A stretch of DNA of 64,000 nucleotides from Dyella_B sp966430775. Its GTDB lineage: Bacteria; Pseudomonadota; Gammaproteobacteria; Xanthomonadales; Rhodanobacteraceae. The notes beneath the pieces were generated by a model. It saw nothing but the letters and a program-made list of their open reading frames with translations, was not told the DNA's origin and made no database searches. Location of the stretch: NCBI GenBank assembly GCA_966430775.1, contig CBJMMB010000001.1, forward strand, positions 1 to 64,000, written 5' to 3'. Positions 10,712 through 21,199 of the stretch are shown here, piece by piece (position 1 is the first letter of the stretch; every line of letters starts with the position of its first letter). The position numbers were made by a program, and so were the translations under genes.

Positions 10712-11806
10712 TCAATAGACGCCTTTGCACACATTGCCGGCCGACCGCACGAACACCGTGCGTGTCGACGGACTCCAGCTCAAGGTAAACCCCGCGGGAA
10801 GGCCCATGGTGATATCGGCGGTAGCGCTTTGCTCCACCGGGCCTACCGATGCGCTGCTGCCGTCGCCGAATGCGACCTTGGCACCGATGGCGTAACGCGA
10901 GGGGTCTGGGCACATCGCTGCATCCACCTGGCGCGATGCCGTGCCGCCGTAAGCGGTGATGTCCGGCAGGCTGCCGGATATAGGCATGCGTTGACCGTTG
11001 CTGCAGGTGGCGGTCAGTTCGTAGTTCACCGAGACGCGCATGGGTTGCGCCACCTGCAGCACCGCCAAGGCTTCCGGCTGGGCGGAGCAGCCCATCAGGA
11101 ACGATTTGTGTTTGGTCACCACGTGCAACAGGTAGGTGCCGGATGTGTTGCCGACACCGTTAGGCAGTTTCAGCTCGATCCGTGTCGGCAAGGTGCCGGT
11201 GATCACCGGCTGCGCATCGACCAGCTTGCCGTGCTCGTCGGTGGCGGTGACTTGCGGATCGGCGCATTGCGGATCGGCGAGGTTGGTACCAGCCAGCGCC
11301 AGCGCAATCGGCGAGCTGCCGGGATGAAGCGCGAACAGGGGGCGATGATCGATGGTTTCGATGCCGCTGATCACCGGCGTGGCTTTCGACGAACCCGATG
11401 CGGTGGCGAGACGCTCGATGGTGGTGGCCAGGCCATCGGCCATCGCTTTCGCATCGCTGCCTGGGCAGCCGGGCTGCACATCGAGATAGGCGCGCGTGCG
11501 CTGCACGGCGGCGTCCGCGCGCCACACGGCGACGCGCGAGCCGTCATCGATGATGTCGACCGGCTGGCTGATCTTGTTGCCCAGCGATTTGCGCAACGCC
11601 TCGGCCATCGTGCCCATGCGTGCGCTGGCCGCGGTGAGGCGATCGTCGTGCAGTTTGTCCGCGCGTTCGGCCAGCTCCTGCCGTACGGCATCGAGCCGGC
11701 CGATCACCGCCTCGCCAGTCAGGCGAGGTGCGATCTGCGCCTGCACATGACCCGCCACAAGCGCGCCGCAACACCCCAACAAAACCAGCCAACCTGCGCT
11801 GCGCAT
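10712..11806 (-). CDS. Exported protein of unknown function, third gene of the TPS operon
   Basis: This 364-residue protein has a clear signal peptide (hydrophobic residues 5-22, cleavage likely after VQA). I do not recognise a family. The first 100 residues after the signal look helical. The middle and end are beta-rich, with paired cysteines (for example LDVQPGCPG, LADPQCADP, FLMGCSAQ, ELTATCSNG, DAAMCPD, GNVCKG). It starts 13 bp after the stop of tpsA, so it is very probably co-expressed with it. A role as periplasmic helper or surface partner of the exoprotein is an inference. It is not an HMW1C-like glycosyltransferase: there is no GT41-like sequence and the length is too short. Confidence 0.8.
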   Translation of the reverse strand: MRSAGWLVLLGCCGALVAGHVQAQIAPRLTGEAVIGRLDAVRQELAERADKLHDDRLTAASARMGTMAEALRKSLGNKISQPVDIIDDGSRVAVWRADAAVQRTRAYLDVQPGCPGSDAKAMADGLATTIERLATASGSSKATPVISGIETIDHRPLFALHPGSSPIALALAGTNLADPQCADPQVTATDEHGKLVDAQPVITGTLPTRIELKLPNGVGNTSGTYLLHVVTKHKSFLMGCSAQPEALAVLQVAQPMRVSVNYELTATCSNGQRMPISGSLPDITAYGGTASRQVDAAMCPDPSRYAIGAKVAFGDGSSASVGPVEQSATADITMGLPAGFTLSWSPSTRTVFVRSAGNVCKGVY

Positions 11807-11819
11807 CCGCCCTCCTCGC

Positions 11820-14800
11820 TTATTCTTCCGAACAATCCGCGCCGCCGCCGGTCTGGCAACTCTGCTGATCCGGCGGCAACAAGATGCCGGACGGCACGAT
11901 GCCGAACGAGCGGTAGTTCGCCGTGATCACGCTGGCGTCGATATACGAATCCAGGTGATTGTTGACGTTCTGCGCGCGGCTGGAGAACAGCGACGTAGGC
12001 ACGTTCACGCTGTCGCCGATGATCGACAGGATGTTGCCGTTGCGATCCACCGCATAGAAATACGCCGGCGGGTCGCCGACCAGGGTCACGTATTGCGTAC
12101 CGACACCGGTGACGTAGATCGGGTTGGCCTGCGTGCCGATCGCCCCGCTCGCCGACCACGAACCGTTGCCGTCGTAGCTCCAGCTGTGATCGGTCTGATA
12201 CAGGTTGCCGTGCGTCACCGCGATCGACAGCGGCGACGTACCGGCATCCACCACGTAACTGCTGCCGTTCAAGGAACTCAAGGTCAGCGATTGATCGTCC
12301 ACGAAACTGAAACCGGACAGCGAACGGAACCCGCCCAGCGTTCCGACCTTGTTAGCACCGGTGAGCGTGGTGACGCCGCCGGCGTTGCCGCTCAGGGTGG
12401 CCGCGGTAATCGAGCCGCCCGCGCCTTCGCTCAGGGCGCCCGCCGCGTTCAAGCTGGTCGCGGTGCCACTGACGGCGCTGTTGATGGCGATGCCGCCGCT
12501 GGTGGTGGTCAACGCGAGGCTGCTGCCGCCGCTGACTGCGCCATTCACTACCAGCGCCTGCGCATCGGTCAGGCTGAAGTTGTTGGCGGTGAACGGCCCC
12601 AACGATCCGATTTGATTGGCGCCATTGAGCGTGGTGGCGCCAATGGAACTGCCCGTGAGTGTGCCGGCCTGGATGCCGTTGCTGCCTTCGCTGATCGATC
12701 CGGCCGAGTTGAGCGCCACCGTCGTACCGATCACCGTACCGTTGATGGCGATGCCGCCACTGGTGGTGGTCAGCGCGGTGCTGCTGTTGCCGTTCACCGA
12801 ACCGTTCACCGTCAACGCTTGCCCATCGTTCAAGCTGAAGCCGTTGGCGCTGAAGTTGCCGAGCGCGCCCACCTGATTGTTGCCATCGAGCGTGGCGGCA
12901 CCGGCCGCACCGCCGCTGAGCGTGCCGGCGGTGATGCTGCCGCCGTTTTCGATGATGGCGCCAGCTGCGTTCAACGTGGTGGTGGTGCCAAGCACCGCAC
13001 CCTTGATGGTGAGGCCGCCATTGCTCACGGTGATCGCCGTGCTGGTGCCACCGTTCACCGTGCCGTTGATGGTCAGCGCCGGACCATCCAGCAAGGTGAA
13101 ATGCGACGCGCCAAAATTGCCCAGCGCGCCGATCTGGTTGGCCGAACCGCTCAAGTTGGCCGCACCGCCGGCGCCACCGGACAGCGTGCTGGCGACGATG
13201 CCGCCGCCGCTCCCTTGGTTGATATTGCCGGCCGCGTTCAACGCGGTGCTGGTACCGCTTACCAGGCCGTTTAGGGTGAGATCGCCGCTGGTCACGGTGA
13301 GCGTGGTGCTGCCATTGCCGGTAATCGGACCCGTTACGGTCAGGCTCTGCCCGTTGCTCAGGCTGAAGCCGTTCGCGCTGAACGTGCCCAGCGTGCCGAT
13401 GGTGTTGGTGCCGTTGAGCGCCGTGGCGCCCGCCGACGAACCGGTCAGCGTGCCTGCGCTCAGGCCGCCGGCACTGGTGATCGCACCGTTGGCGCTGGTC
13501 ATCGTCAACGAACCGCTGGCGGTGATGCTGTTGGTGGACGTGATGCCGTTATGACCCGTCAGCGAGATGTTGCCGCCGCTGATGGCGCCACCGGTCGACA
13601 GCGTGCCTCCGTTGGACGCCAGCGCAATATCGCCACTGCCCGCGCTGATGCCATAGGCCGTCAACGTACCGCCCGCGGTCAGCGCAACGCTGCCGTTGGC
13701 GTTGTCGGTCAGCGAGGCAACCGTGAGATCGCCCGCATCGTTCAACGCCACGCCCGCACCGGTCGCCGTAACCGCGCCGGTGAACGTATTGCCGCTGTCG
13801 GTCAGCGAGATCGCTCCGTTGCCAGCATTGAGCGCAGTCGTGCCTGCCACCGCCAACGCACCGGTCTGATTGATCGCGCCACCATTGCTGGTCGCCACCA
13901 GATTGCCGCCGACGTTGCCGCTGCCGAGATTCAGATTACCGTTGCTGGTGGCCGTCAGATCGCCGGTATTCAACACGCCCAGGCTCAGCGCCGAAACGTC
14001 GTTGATCTGGGTGGCGCCACCGGTCAGGTTGACCGCGCCGCCGAACGCGTTGCCCGCATTGGTGAGCGTGATCGCGTTGGTGCCTGCGTTGAGCGTGCTA
14101 TTGCCGCTCACCGACAGCGCACCGCCCTCGCTGATCGCACCGCCACCGCTGGTTGCCGCCAGGTCACCACTGACCGTACCGCTGCCCAGGTTCAGATCGC
14201 CCTGACTGCTCACCGTTAGCGAGCCGGTACGCACCGCGCCCAAGGTCAGCGCCGAGCCTTGGCTGATTTGCGTCGTGCCGCCGGTCAGTGCGACCGCACC
14301 GGCAAAATTGTTGCCACCGTTGGTCAGCGTGATCGCATTGCCGCCCGCGTTGAAGGCGCTGCTGCCGGTGACGGTGAATGCGCCGGTTTGCAAGATCGCG
14401 CCGCCAGTCGTGGTGATCGACAAACCGCCGCTGCCGATCGTCAGCGCATTGCCGCTGAACGTATTGCTGGTGCTGGCCAGGCCGGTGAGTGTTGCCGCAC
14501 CACCGAGTGTGACGTCGCCCCCGGTGCTCAGCGTGAGCACATGCGCGCCATCGACGGTGGACGCAAAGTCGATATTGCCACTACCCGTGCTGTGCAGCGT
14601 AGCGTCCGCACCCAGCGTCACAGCGCTGTTGTAAGTCTGCCCGCCGCCGGTGGTTTCATTGCCGTTGATGGTGATGCCGTTCGCGGTGACGTTGAGCGCC
14701 CCGCCTACCGCGGTGCCCGGCAAGATCAAAGGCGCATTGGCGTAGTCCAGGGTGAGGTTCCCGCTGATGCTGGGTGGCAACCCTGCACTAAGAGGCGTGG

Positions 14801-17800
14801 ATGAAGCGTAGGCGTTGGCGAATGATAGGTTTCCGATCGTACCCGCAAAGCTGACGCTGCTCTTGAACAGATTGCCGGCATTGTCGAGCTGTACATCCTT
14901 ACCACCGCCGTTCTGCGTGATGACGGCCGCGCTGTTCACCGTAAGCGCGCCGCTCTGGTTGATCAGGCCGCTGCCGGTTGCCGTAAGCGTGCCGTTCACC
15001 GTACCGCTGCCCAGGTTCAAGCTACCGCCGCTGCTTGCGGTCAAGGCGCCGGTGTTGAGTGTGCCGAGCACGAGCGGCGTGGTGCCACCGTTGAGAATCT
15101 GTGTAGTACTGCCCGTCAGCGATACTGCACGGGAGAATGCGTTGCCGGGATTGGTCAACGTGATCGCATTGGAAGTGCCCGCATTGAAAGTGCTGGCGCC
15201 GCTGACGGACAACGCACCCGTCTGGCTGATCGGCCCACTCGCGTTTGCGACAAGATCGCCCTGAATGATGCCGCCGCCCAGCGTCAAGGCCGTACTGTTG
15301 GTGATCTGTGTGGCGCCACCGTTGAGTGACACGGCGCCACTGAAGCTGTTGCCTGTATTGATCAGCGTAATGGCATTGCCGCCGGCATTGAAGCTGCTGC
15401 TGCCATTGCCAGTGACGACGAATGCACCGCTTTGAGTGATCGGACCACTGGTAGTGGCGACCGAAAGGCCGCTACTGCCGATATTCAGCGCACCGCTGCT
15501 GAAGCTTCCGCTACTGCTGGTCAGGCCCAACAAGTCCGTGGCCGTGCTGCCACCGATGGTCACGCTACTGCTTGTATCGAGGGTAAGCGTATCAGCCGCA
15601 GCATTTACGCCCTTGGCCAATGTGATCGCACCGCCGCCAGTACTCTGCAATGCAACGTTTCCACCCAGGCTTACGGCGCTGTGATAGGTCTGCGCACCGC
15701 CGGTAGTCACGTTGGCACCGATGGTGATGCCTTTGGTGGCGGTAAGATCCAGCGCGCCACCGATCGTGGTCGTGGCGGTGGGCACCGTCAATGCCGCCTG
15801 GCTGCCGGAATAGTTGATCGTCAAATTACCGCCTACGCTGGCCGGCAAACTCAAATTGGCGCCGAGCGGGTTGGTATCGGCATTGAACAGCGTCAGGTTA
15901 CGTATCTGCGCACCTGGGCCGGCAGTGAAACTGACCAAACCTTGAAAATCGTTGCCGGCATTGTCCAGCACGATGTCCGTATTATTGCTGTTCTGCTGAA
16001 AGCTCGCCGTGCCGGAAACGTTCAAGCCCGTAGTGCCAGCGCTGTCGTCCTGCGTGATCGAACCATTGCTGATGACCGCAAGCGAACTCACATTGCTGTC
16101 GCCCAGAAGCAGCGCAGTATTGTTGGTGATCTGCGCAGCACCACCACTCAGCAAGACCGCCCCCGTGAACGCGTTGTTCCCGTTGGTCAAGGTGATCGCT
16201 TGTCCAGCGCCGGCAGTGATGGTGCTGCTGCCGCTGACGGACAAGGCGCCAGCCTGGCTGATCGCACCGCCGGCCGTCGCAGTCAAATCACCACTGATGG
16301 AGCCAGTACCAAGATTCAGCGCATCGGAGAGGCCTGTGGTAACCGTAAGCGCGCCGGTGCTCAGGGTTCCCAAGGTGAGCGCTGCGTTGTTGTTGATCTG
16401 CGTGGCGCCACCCGTCAACGATACGGTGCCGGCGAAATTGTTGTTGCTGTCGGTCAGCGTGATGGCGCCGCTGCCTGCATTGAAAATGCTGTTGCCCGTA
16501 ACGCCAATACCCGCGGACTGGCTGATCGCGCCCGTAGTGGTTACCGACAAAGCGGCAAGCCCCGACGCTCCGCCGGTAAATGCCACGTTACCCTCGGCCT
16601 CGAGCGTCAACCCGTAGTTGTTGGAGCCGTTGAGGCCATTCACCACATTAGCGAAACTGATGCCGCTGCCTGTACCCGTGCCTTGCAAGATAACGTTCGC
16701 ACCCAGCATTACCGGACCGGCATAGGTTTGGGCGCCGACACTGATCAGGTTACCGTTGAGCGTAATGCCGTTTGCATCGGTGACATTCACCGTGCCACCG
16801 ACGCTCAGTGCACCCCCTGCTGTAGCCGCCGGCAGCACAAGCCCAGGCGCGGAACCGGTGTAGTCCAGTGTGAGGTTACCGCCGATGCTGGCCGGCAAAG
16901 TCAAGGCGCCGGTGGAGCCGGATTTATCGAAGAGCGTCAGATTGTTGATCTGTGCACCCGTTCCGGTAGCGGCAAAACCGATGGTGCCTTTGAACTGATT
17001 GTTGGCGTTGTTGAGCAAGATGTCTTGCCCGGTGCCATTGGTGGCGTTGGTCTGTGTGAAGCTGGCCGCGCCCGCCACGGTCAGGGCCGCAGTGTTGCTG
17101 GATTGGGTGATGGCGCCATTGCTGGTTACGTTGAGTAAACCCACGCTGCCGTAGCCCAAGTTGGTAGAACCCAGACTGTTCACCGTCAGATCGCCGGTGG
17201 CGAGCTGGCCAAGCGTCAAGCCAGCGGCATTACTGCCGATCTGAGTGGTGCCGCCCGTAAGCTTCACCGTACCTCCGAAACTGTTACCGGTATTGCTGAG
17301 CGTGATGGCATTGCTGCCAGCATTGAAGGTGCTGCCAGTACCCACCGATAGCGCGCCGACTTGCGAAATGGCGCCGTTGAAGCTGGTAACGGTCAGCGAA
17401 CCGCTGAGCAAACTGGCGCCCAGTTGCGTAGCGACATTGTTCTTCAGCGTTGCATTACTGCCGGTGAGGCTTACCGCGTTGGCAAAATTGTTGCTGCTGT
17501 TAGTCAACGTGATGGCGTTACCACTCGCGTTGAAGGTACTCGTGCCCTGCACTGAGAACGCCCCACTCTGGCTGATGCCGGCGTTCGTGGTGGTAACGCT
17601 CAGGTTGCCGCTGCCACTAGTGCCGATGGTCAAGCCACTGTTGGACGAGCTGAACGTTCCGCTGCTCGTGTTCAAGCTGCCAAGTGTCACGCTGGAACCA
17701 AAACTGATCGCCCCACCGGTGTCTTGCACAGTAAGCCCATAGCTGCTGCCGGTTACCCGACCCAAGCTAATGGTGCTGGTGGCACCGCCCGTATCCGTAA

Positions 17801-20800
17801 GCGTGGCAGTCGTGCCAAGCGTCGTCGTACCGCTGTAGGTCTGGCCACCGCCCGTGGTGGCAACGCTGCTGGTGTCGAGCGCAGTGGTGCCGCTGATGAA
17901 CAGCGAATAGAGATTGGCGATCGCACCGTTAAGCGTTGCATTGCCGTTGATGTTGAGCGTATCGGTCTGACCCGACGCGCCATTCACCGCGGCCAGACTG
18001 ACAGTCGAACCGTTCAAGTTGACCGTGAGGTTGGGTGCATTGCCCAGCGTCACCGCGTTGGCGTAGGTCTGCCCGTTGTTGGTGGTCACATCGCCATTCA
18101 ACGTGGTGCCGCCCGACGTCGACGAGACGAGCAGACTGTTGGCGTTGAACGTGCCCAAGGTAGTCGTGCCCGTGCCACTATTGATAGTGACGTTGTTCAG
18201 CCCGTTCGTGCCGCCTGCCACATCGTTGAAGGCGATATTGCCGTTGTTCGTGTTGATCGCCAACGACTTAATGAACACGCTCGCGCTGTCGACGGTGCTG
18301 CCAAACGTAACCGCTCCGCCCGTGGTGGAAAGCGTCAGATCGTTACCCAGCGTGACGGCGCCCTGATAGTTTTGTGCGCCGGCGGTGCTGATGTTGCCGT
18401 TCAGCCTGACACCGCCCGTCCCCGGGGTCGAAAGAGACGCCAGCGCCGTATTCGTGCCGACGGCACCGTTGAAGGTAATCGATCCCGTGCTTGTTGCCGT
18501 CAGCGCATACCCGCCATCCACTGCGCCGTTGAATGAAAGAGTAGATCCGTTCAGAGTGGCCGAACCACCCAGCAGCACGGCGTTGCCGTAAGTCTGCCCA
18601 TTGGTGGTGGTGACATTGCCGTTCAGCGTAGTGCTGCCGGTGCTCGAAGAGATGTTCAGGCTATTTGCGTTCAGCGCACCCAGCGTTGTCGTGCCCGTAC
18701 TGCTGATGGCGACGTCGCCAAGCTTGGTGGTGCCGCCCACTGCTCCATTGAAGTTGATACCGCCGGTGCCGGTGCTGATGGTCAGTGAGTCGTTCGAAGC
18801 ACTCGCACCATCGACGGTGCTGCCGAACGTCAATATCCCATTGTTGGTAGTGGCGAGCGCAACGTTGTTACCCAGCGTGACGGCGTCCTGATAGTTCTGC
18901 GCACCGGTGGTGGTGACGTCGCCGTCCAGCGTGACGTTTCCTGCGCCAGAAGTCGAAAGCGACGCCAGCGATGTATTCGCGCCTACGGTGCTGCCGAAAG
19001 TAATCGGGCCGGCCGTAGCTACACTCAACGCGTACCCACCATCCACCGTACCGTTGAACGAAATGGCGCCGGCGTTGCCCGTTCCGGTGCTGCTCAAGGT
19101 GGTAGCACCGCCCAAGATGATGCCGCCGCCGGGCGTGTAGTTCTGGCTGCCCCCTGTGCTCAGCGAAGCGGTAGCGCCGTTGCCCAATTGAATGTTGGCG
19201 CTGCCGGTTGTAGTGACCGCCAAATTGCCGCCAATGGCAGCATTGTCCAGCGTCGCTGCGGCGCTGCCGGCGTTGATCGTCACATTGCCGCGCGTGGTGA
19301 TCTGGCTTCCGGCCGTTTCGGTAAAACCCTTACTGGTGACGCTGAGCGCACCTGTGCCGGACGAAGCGGTGGTATCGATCGTGCCATTGCTGGCGCCATT
19401 GCCGATCTGCACCGCGCCAGTGGTGTGAATATCAACGTCGCCACCATACGTCTTGATGCTGGCCGACGCGGCGTCACCGACGATAACCGCACAAGCTGTC
19501 GTCGAGCCGCAACTTGTATTGTTGCTATAACTGGTGCTGGTGGCGCTGCCGCCATAGTTCGCCCACAGATGCACATTGAGCGGATTTCCGGCGCCCAGGC
19601 CGGTAATGTCGCTATTGACCAAAATACTGCCGGCCGCCTTCAAGTATAGCGAGGCTGAGCCTGCGGCGGTGATCGGGGCATTGACCGTAATATCGCCATT
19701 GTCGGTACCGGTGCCACTGTTGTTCGTGTATACGAACACATTGGTACCGCCGGTCAGCGCGCTGTTGACATTGGATGCGCTGATGGTCGACGTACTGCTG
19801 GCGGTGAACGGGTTGGTGAACGAGGCGGTACCACTCGTCTGTATCGTCACGTCATAAGGATCGAGCAGCCATGTACCAGCCTTGCCGTGAGCCGCCGAAG
19901 CGTCGGCACTGCCTTGCACATTCAAGCCATCATGCGCGGAGGTTTCTATTAACCCCCCATCGCCCCCCACCGCACCGCCCCGCGCGCTGATGCTGCCGTA
20001 GAAATTGTTGGCCTGGTTACCCCAGACCACCACTGAACCGCCGTTGCCGCTTTGCGTGGCATCGGCATTGAGCTTGGCGGTAGGCGCAACATACGTGGCA
20101 TTGGCCGTCTGCAGCCCTTCCCCACCCTGGTAACCGCCACCTACGCGAATAGTGCCGCCACCTTGCGTGCCGGATGCATTGATATTGCCGGTGACGCCGA
20201 CGTTCTGGTCCGACAGCACCTGCACGCTGCCACCTTCGCTACCGGACACATCAATCGTGCCGCTGGTAACCGTATTGCCACCGCCGGCGATCAACTGCAC
20301 CTTGCCGCCGCGGGTAGTGATACCGCCGGCCTCAACTACGCCGGTGTTGTTGACCAGGTTGGTAAACAGGTCTTTCGCCGCCGACGCCTGCAGCACTACG
20401 GTGCCGCTGTCGGCCTGCAGCTTGCCCTTGTTGGTGACAGCCGCTTCATCGGCATTGAGCCGCTTCTGCAGTGCGCCGGTCACCTGCACATTAATCAAAC
20501 CATCGCCATCGAAATCGAGCACCGCGCGATCGGCACCGTCGAGGTTGATGTGGCCGTAGTTGGCGAGGATCACGCCGTCGTTTTCAACTTGTCCGCCGAT
20601 CAGGCTGACCGAGCCGCCGCTGGCCGCTTCGATGGTGCCGTGATTGACGATGCCGGCGCTGCCGCCATGCGCATCCAGGTTGAAATGGTTGGCAAGGAAA
20701 TCGCTGGGCGTGAGGTCCAGCGTGCTGGCCACCAGGCCGCCAACGTTCATCTGCGAGCCGGCGCCGAAGATGATGCCGTGCGTGTTGATCAGGAAGATCT

Positions 20801-21188
20801 GGCCGTTGGCGTTGACGTGGCCCAAGATCTGGCTGGGGTTCTGGTCGAGAATGCGGTTCAGCGCCACCGAGGTGAACGACGGCTGCTTGAACAGCACCGA
20901 AGCATTCGCGCCGACGTTGAAGCTTTGCCAGTTCAACGCCAGCATCTGCGATTTCTGCACGATGGTGGTGTTGGCGCCGCTCTGCGAAATGGCACCGCTG
21001 CCGCCGACGATCGTGCCGCCGGTGGGCGTGGCGTTCGCCGCCACAGCTCCACCTGCCCATGCTTCGCCGCCGCAGGCGAACAGGCCCAACAGGGAGAACA
21101 GGCTCGCCGGCAGCAATTTGCGCCGCAAGTCGTTCAATCCATTCGAGTGACGTGACACGTGCTGCGGTTTGCCAGTATTCGTGTTCAT
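11820..21188 (-). CDS. TpsA-family giant exoprotein (filamentous haemagglutinin / HMW-like)
   Basis: A 3,122-residue protein. ATG at 21188 is chosen because GAGGGAG precedes it at good distance; an in-frame TTG at 21203 overlaps the upstream stop and is less likely. A long signal sequence (about residues 25-50) leads into a TPS secretion domain with NWQSFNVG, ALNRI, NANGQIFLIN and NTHGIIFG, the last a variant of the canonical NPNGI motif. The body is dozens of beta-helix repeats with recurring patterns such as NAITLTN...FAGAVSLTGG and TGGAQTY. The C-terminal 15 residues contain SCQTGGGADC, two cysteines eight residues apart. Haemophilus HMW1 has a comparable C-terminal disulphide loop that tethers it to its TpsB, so surface retention is inferred. 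The cognate transporter is the gene immediately upstream. Confidence 0.93.
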   Translation of the reverse strand: MNTNTGKPQHVSRHSNGLNDLRRKLLPASLFSLLGLFACGGEAWAGGAVAANATPTGGTIVGGSGAISQSGANTTIVQKSQMLALNWQSFNVGANASVLFKQPSFTSVALNRILDQNPSQILGHVNANGQIFLINTHGIIFGAGSQMNVGGLVASTLDLTPSDFLANHFNLDAHGGSAGIVNHGTIEAASGGSVSLIGGQVENDGVILANYGHINLDGADRAVLDFDGDGLINVQVTGALQKRLNADEAAVTNKGKLQADSGTVVLQASAAKDLFTNLVNNTGVVEAGGITTRGGKVQLIAGGGNTVTSGTIDVSGSEGGSVQVLSDQNVGVTGNINASGTQGGGTIRVGGGYQGGEGLQTANATYVAPTAKLNADATQSGNGGSVVVWGNQANNFYGSISARGGAVGGDGGLIETSAHDGLNVQGSADASAAHGKAGTWLLDPYDVTIQTSGTASFTNPFTASSTSTISASNVNSALTGGTNVFVYTNNSGTGTDNGDITVNAPITAAGSASLYLKAAGSILVNSDITGLGAGNPLNVHLWANYGGSATSTSYSNNTSCGSTTACAVIVGDAASASIKTYGGDVDIHTTGAVQIGNGASNGTIDTTASSGTGALSVTSKGFTETAGSQITTRGNVTINAGSAAATLDNAAIGGNLAVTTTGSANIQLGNGATASLSTGGSQNYTPGGGIILGGATTLSSTGTGNAGAISFNGTVDGGYALSVATAGPITFGSTVGANTSLASLSTSGAGNVTLDGDVTTTGAQNYQDAVTLGNNVALATTNNGILTFGSTVDGASASNDSLTISTGTGGINFNGAVGGTTKLGDVAISSTGTTTLGALNANSLNISSSTGSTTLNGNVTTTNGQTYGNAVLLGGSATLNGSTLSFNGAVDGGYALTATSTGSITFNGAVGTNTALASLSTPGTGGVRLNGNISTAGAQNYQGAVTLGNDLTLSTTGGAVTFGSTVDSASVFIKSLAINTNNGNIAFNDVAGGTNGLNNVTINSGTGTTTLGTFNANSLLVSSTSGGTTLNGDVTTNNGQTYANAVTLGNAPNLTVNLNGSTVSLAAVNGASGQTDTLNINGNATLNGAIANLYSLFISGTTALDTSSVATTGGGQTYSGTTTLGTTATLTDTGGATSTISLGRVTGSSYGLTVQDTGGAISFGSSVTLGSLNTSSGTFSSSNSGLTIGTSGSGNLSVTTTNAGISQSGAFSVQGTSTFNASGNAITLTNSSNNFANAVSLTGSNATLKNNVATQLGASLLSGSLTVTSFNGAISQVGALSVGTGSTFNAGSNAITLSNTGNSFGGTVKLTGGTTQIGSNAAGLTLGQLATGDLTVNSLGSTNLGYGSVGLLNVTSNGAITQSSNTAALTVAGAASFTQTNATNGTGQDILLNNANNQFKGTIGFAATGTGAQINNLTLFDKSGSTGALTLPASIGGNLTLDYTGSAPGLVLPAATAGGALSVGGTVNVTDANGITLNGNLISVGAQTYAGPVMLGANVILQGTGTGSGISFANVVNGLNGSNNYGLTLEAEGNVAFTGGASGLAALSVTTTGAISQSAGIGVTGNSIFNAGSGAITLTDSNNNFAGTVSLTGGATQINNNAALTLGTLSTGALTVTTGLSDALNLGTGSISGDLTATAGGAISQAGALSVSGSSTITAGAGQAITLTNGNNAFTGAVLLSGGAAQITNNTALLLGDSNVSSLAVISNGSITQDDSAGTTGLNVSGTASFQQNSNNTDIVLDNAGNDFQGLVSFTAGPGAQIRNLTLFNADTNPLGANLSLPASVGGNLTINYSGSQAALTVPTATTTIGGALDLTATKGITIGANVTTGGAQTYHSAVSLGGNVALQSTGGGAITLAKGVNAAADTLTLDTSSSVTIGGSTATDLLGLTSSSGSFSSGALNIGSSGLSVATTSGPITQSGAFVVTGNGSSSFNAGGNAITLINTGNSFSGAVSLNGGATQITNSTALTLGGGIIQGDLVANASGPISQTGALSVSGASTFNAGTSNAITLTNPGNAFSRAVSLTGSTTQILNGGTTPLVLGTLNTGALTASSGGSLNLGSGTVNGTLTATGSGLINQSGALTVNSAAVITQNGGGKDVQLDNAGNLFKSSVSFAGTIGNLSFANAYASSTPLSAGLPPSISGNLTLDYANAPLILPGTAVGGALNVTANGITINGNETTGGGQTYNSAVTLGADATLHSTGSGNIDFASTVDGAHVLTLSTGGDVTLGGAATLTGLASTSNTFSGNALTIGSGGLSITTTGGAILQTGAFTVTGSSAFNAGGNAITLTNGGNNFAGAVALTGGTTQISQGSALTLGAVRTGSLTVSSQGDLNLGSGTVSGDLAATSGGGAISEGGALSVSGNSTLNAGTNAITLTNAGNAFGGAVNLTGGATQINDVSALSLGVLNTGDLTATSNGNLNLGSGNVGGNLVATSNGGAINQTGALAVAGTTALNAGNGAISLTDSGNTFTGAVTATGAGVALNDAGDLTVASLTDNANGSVALTAGGTLTAYGISAGSGDIALASNGGTLSTGGAISGGNISLTGHNGITSTNSITASGSLTMTSANGAITSAGGLSAGTLTGSSAGATALNGTNTIGTLGTFSANGFSLSNGQSLTVTGPITGNGSTTLTVTSGDLTLNGLVSGTSTALNAAGNINQGSGGGIVASTLSGGAGGAANLSGSANQIGALGNFGASHFTLLDGPALTINGTVNGGTSTAITVSNGGLTIKGAVLGTTTTLNAAGAIIENGGSITAGTLSGGAAGAATLDGNNQVGALGNFSANGFSLNDGQALTVNGSVNGNSSTALTTTSGGIAINGTVIGTTVALNSAGSISEGSNGIQAGTLTGSSIGATTLNGANQIGSLGPFTANNFSLTDAQALVVNGAVSGGSSLALTTTSGGIAINSAVSGTATSLNAAGALSEGAGGSITAATLSGNAGGVTTLTGANKVGTLGGFRSLSGFSFVDDQSLTLSSLNGSSYVVDAGTSPLSIAVTHGNLYQTDHSWSYDGNGSWSASGAIGTQANPIYVTGVGTQYVTLVGDPPAYFYAVDRNGNILSIIGDSVNVPTSLFSSRAQNVNNHLDSYIDASVITANYRSFGIVPSGILLPPDQQSCQTGGGADCSEE

Positions 21189-21199
21189 GATTGTCTCCC

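Noticed and set aside
12349..21155. Plus-strand frames opposite the TpsA gene
   Set aside because: Shadows of the beta-helix repeats; no domain or start signals.
321..21188. CRISPR-like repetition in the two giant genes
   Set aside because: Repeats are in-frame protein modules (YadA heads/necks and beta-helix turns) without constant direct repeats and unique spacers of fixed size.
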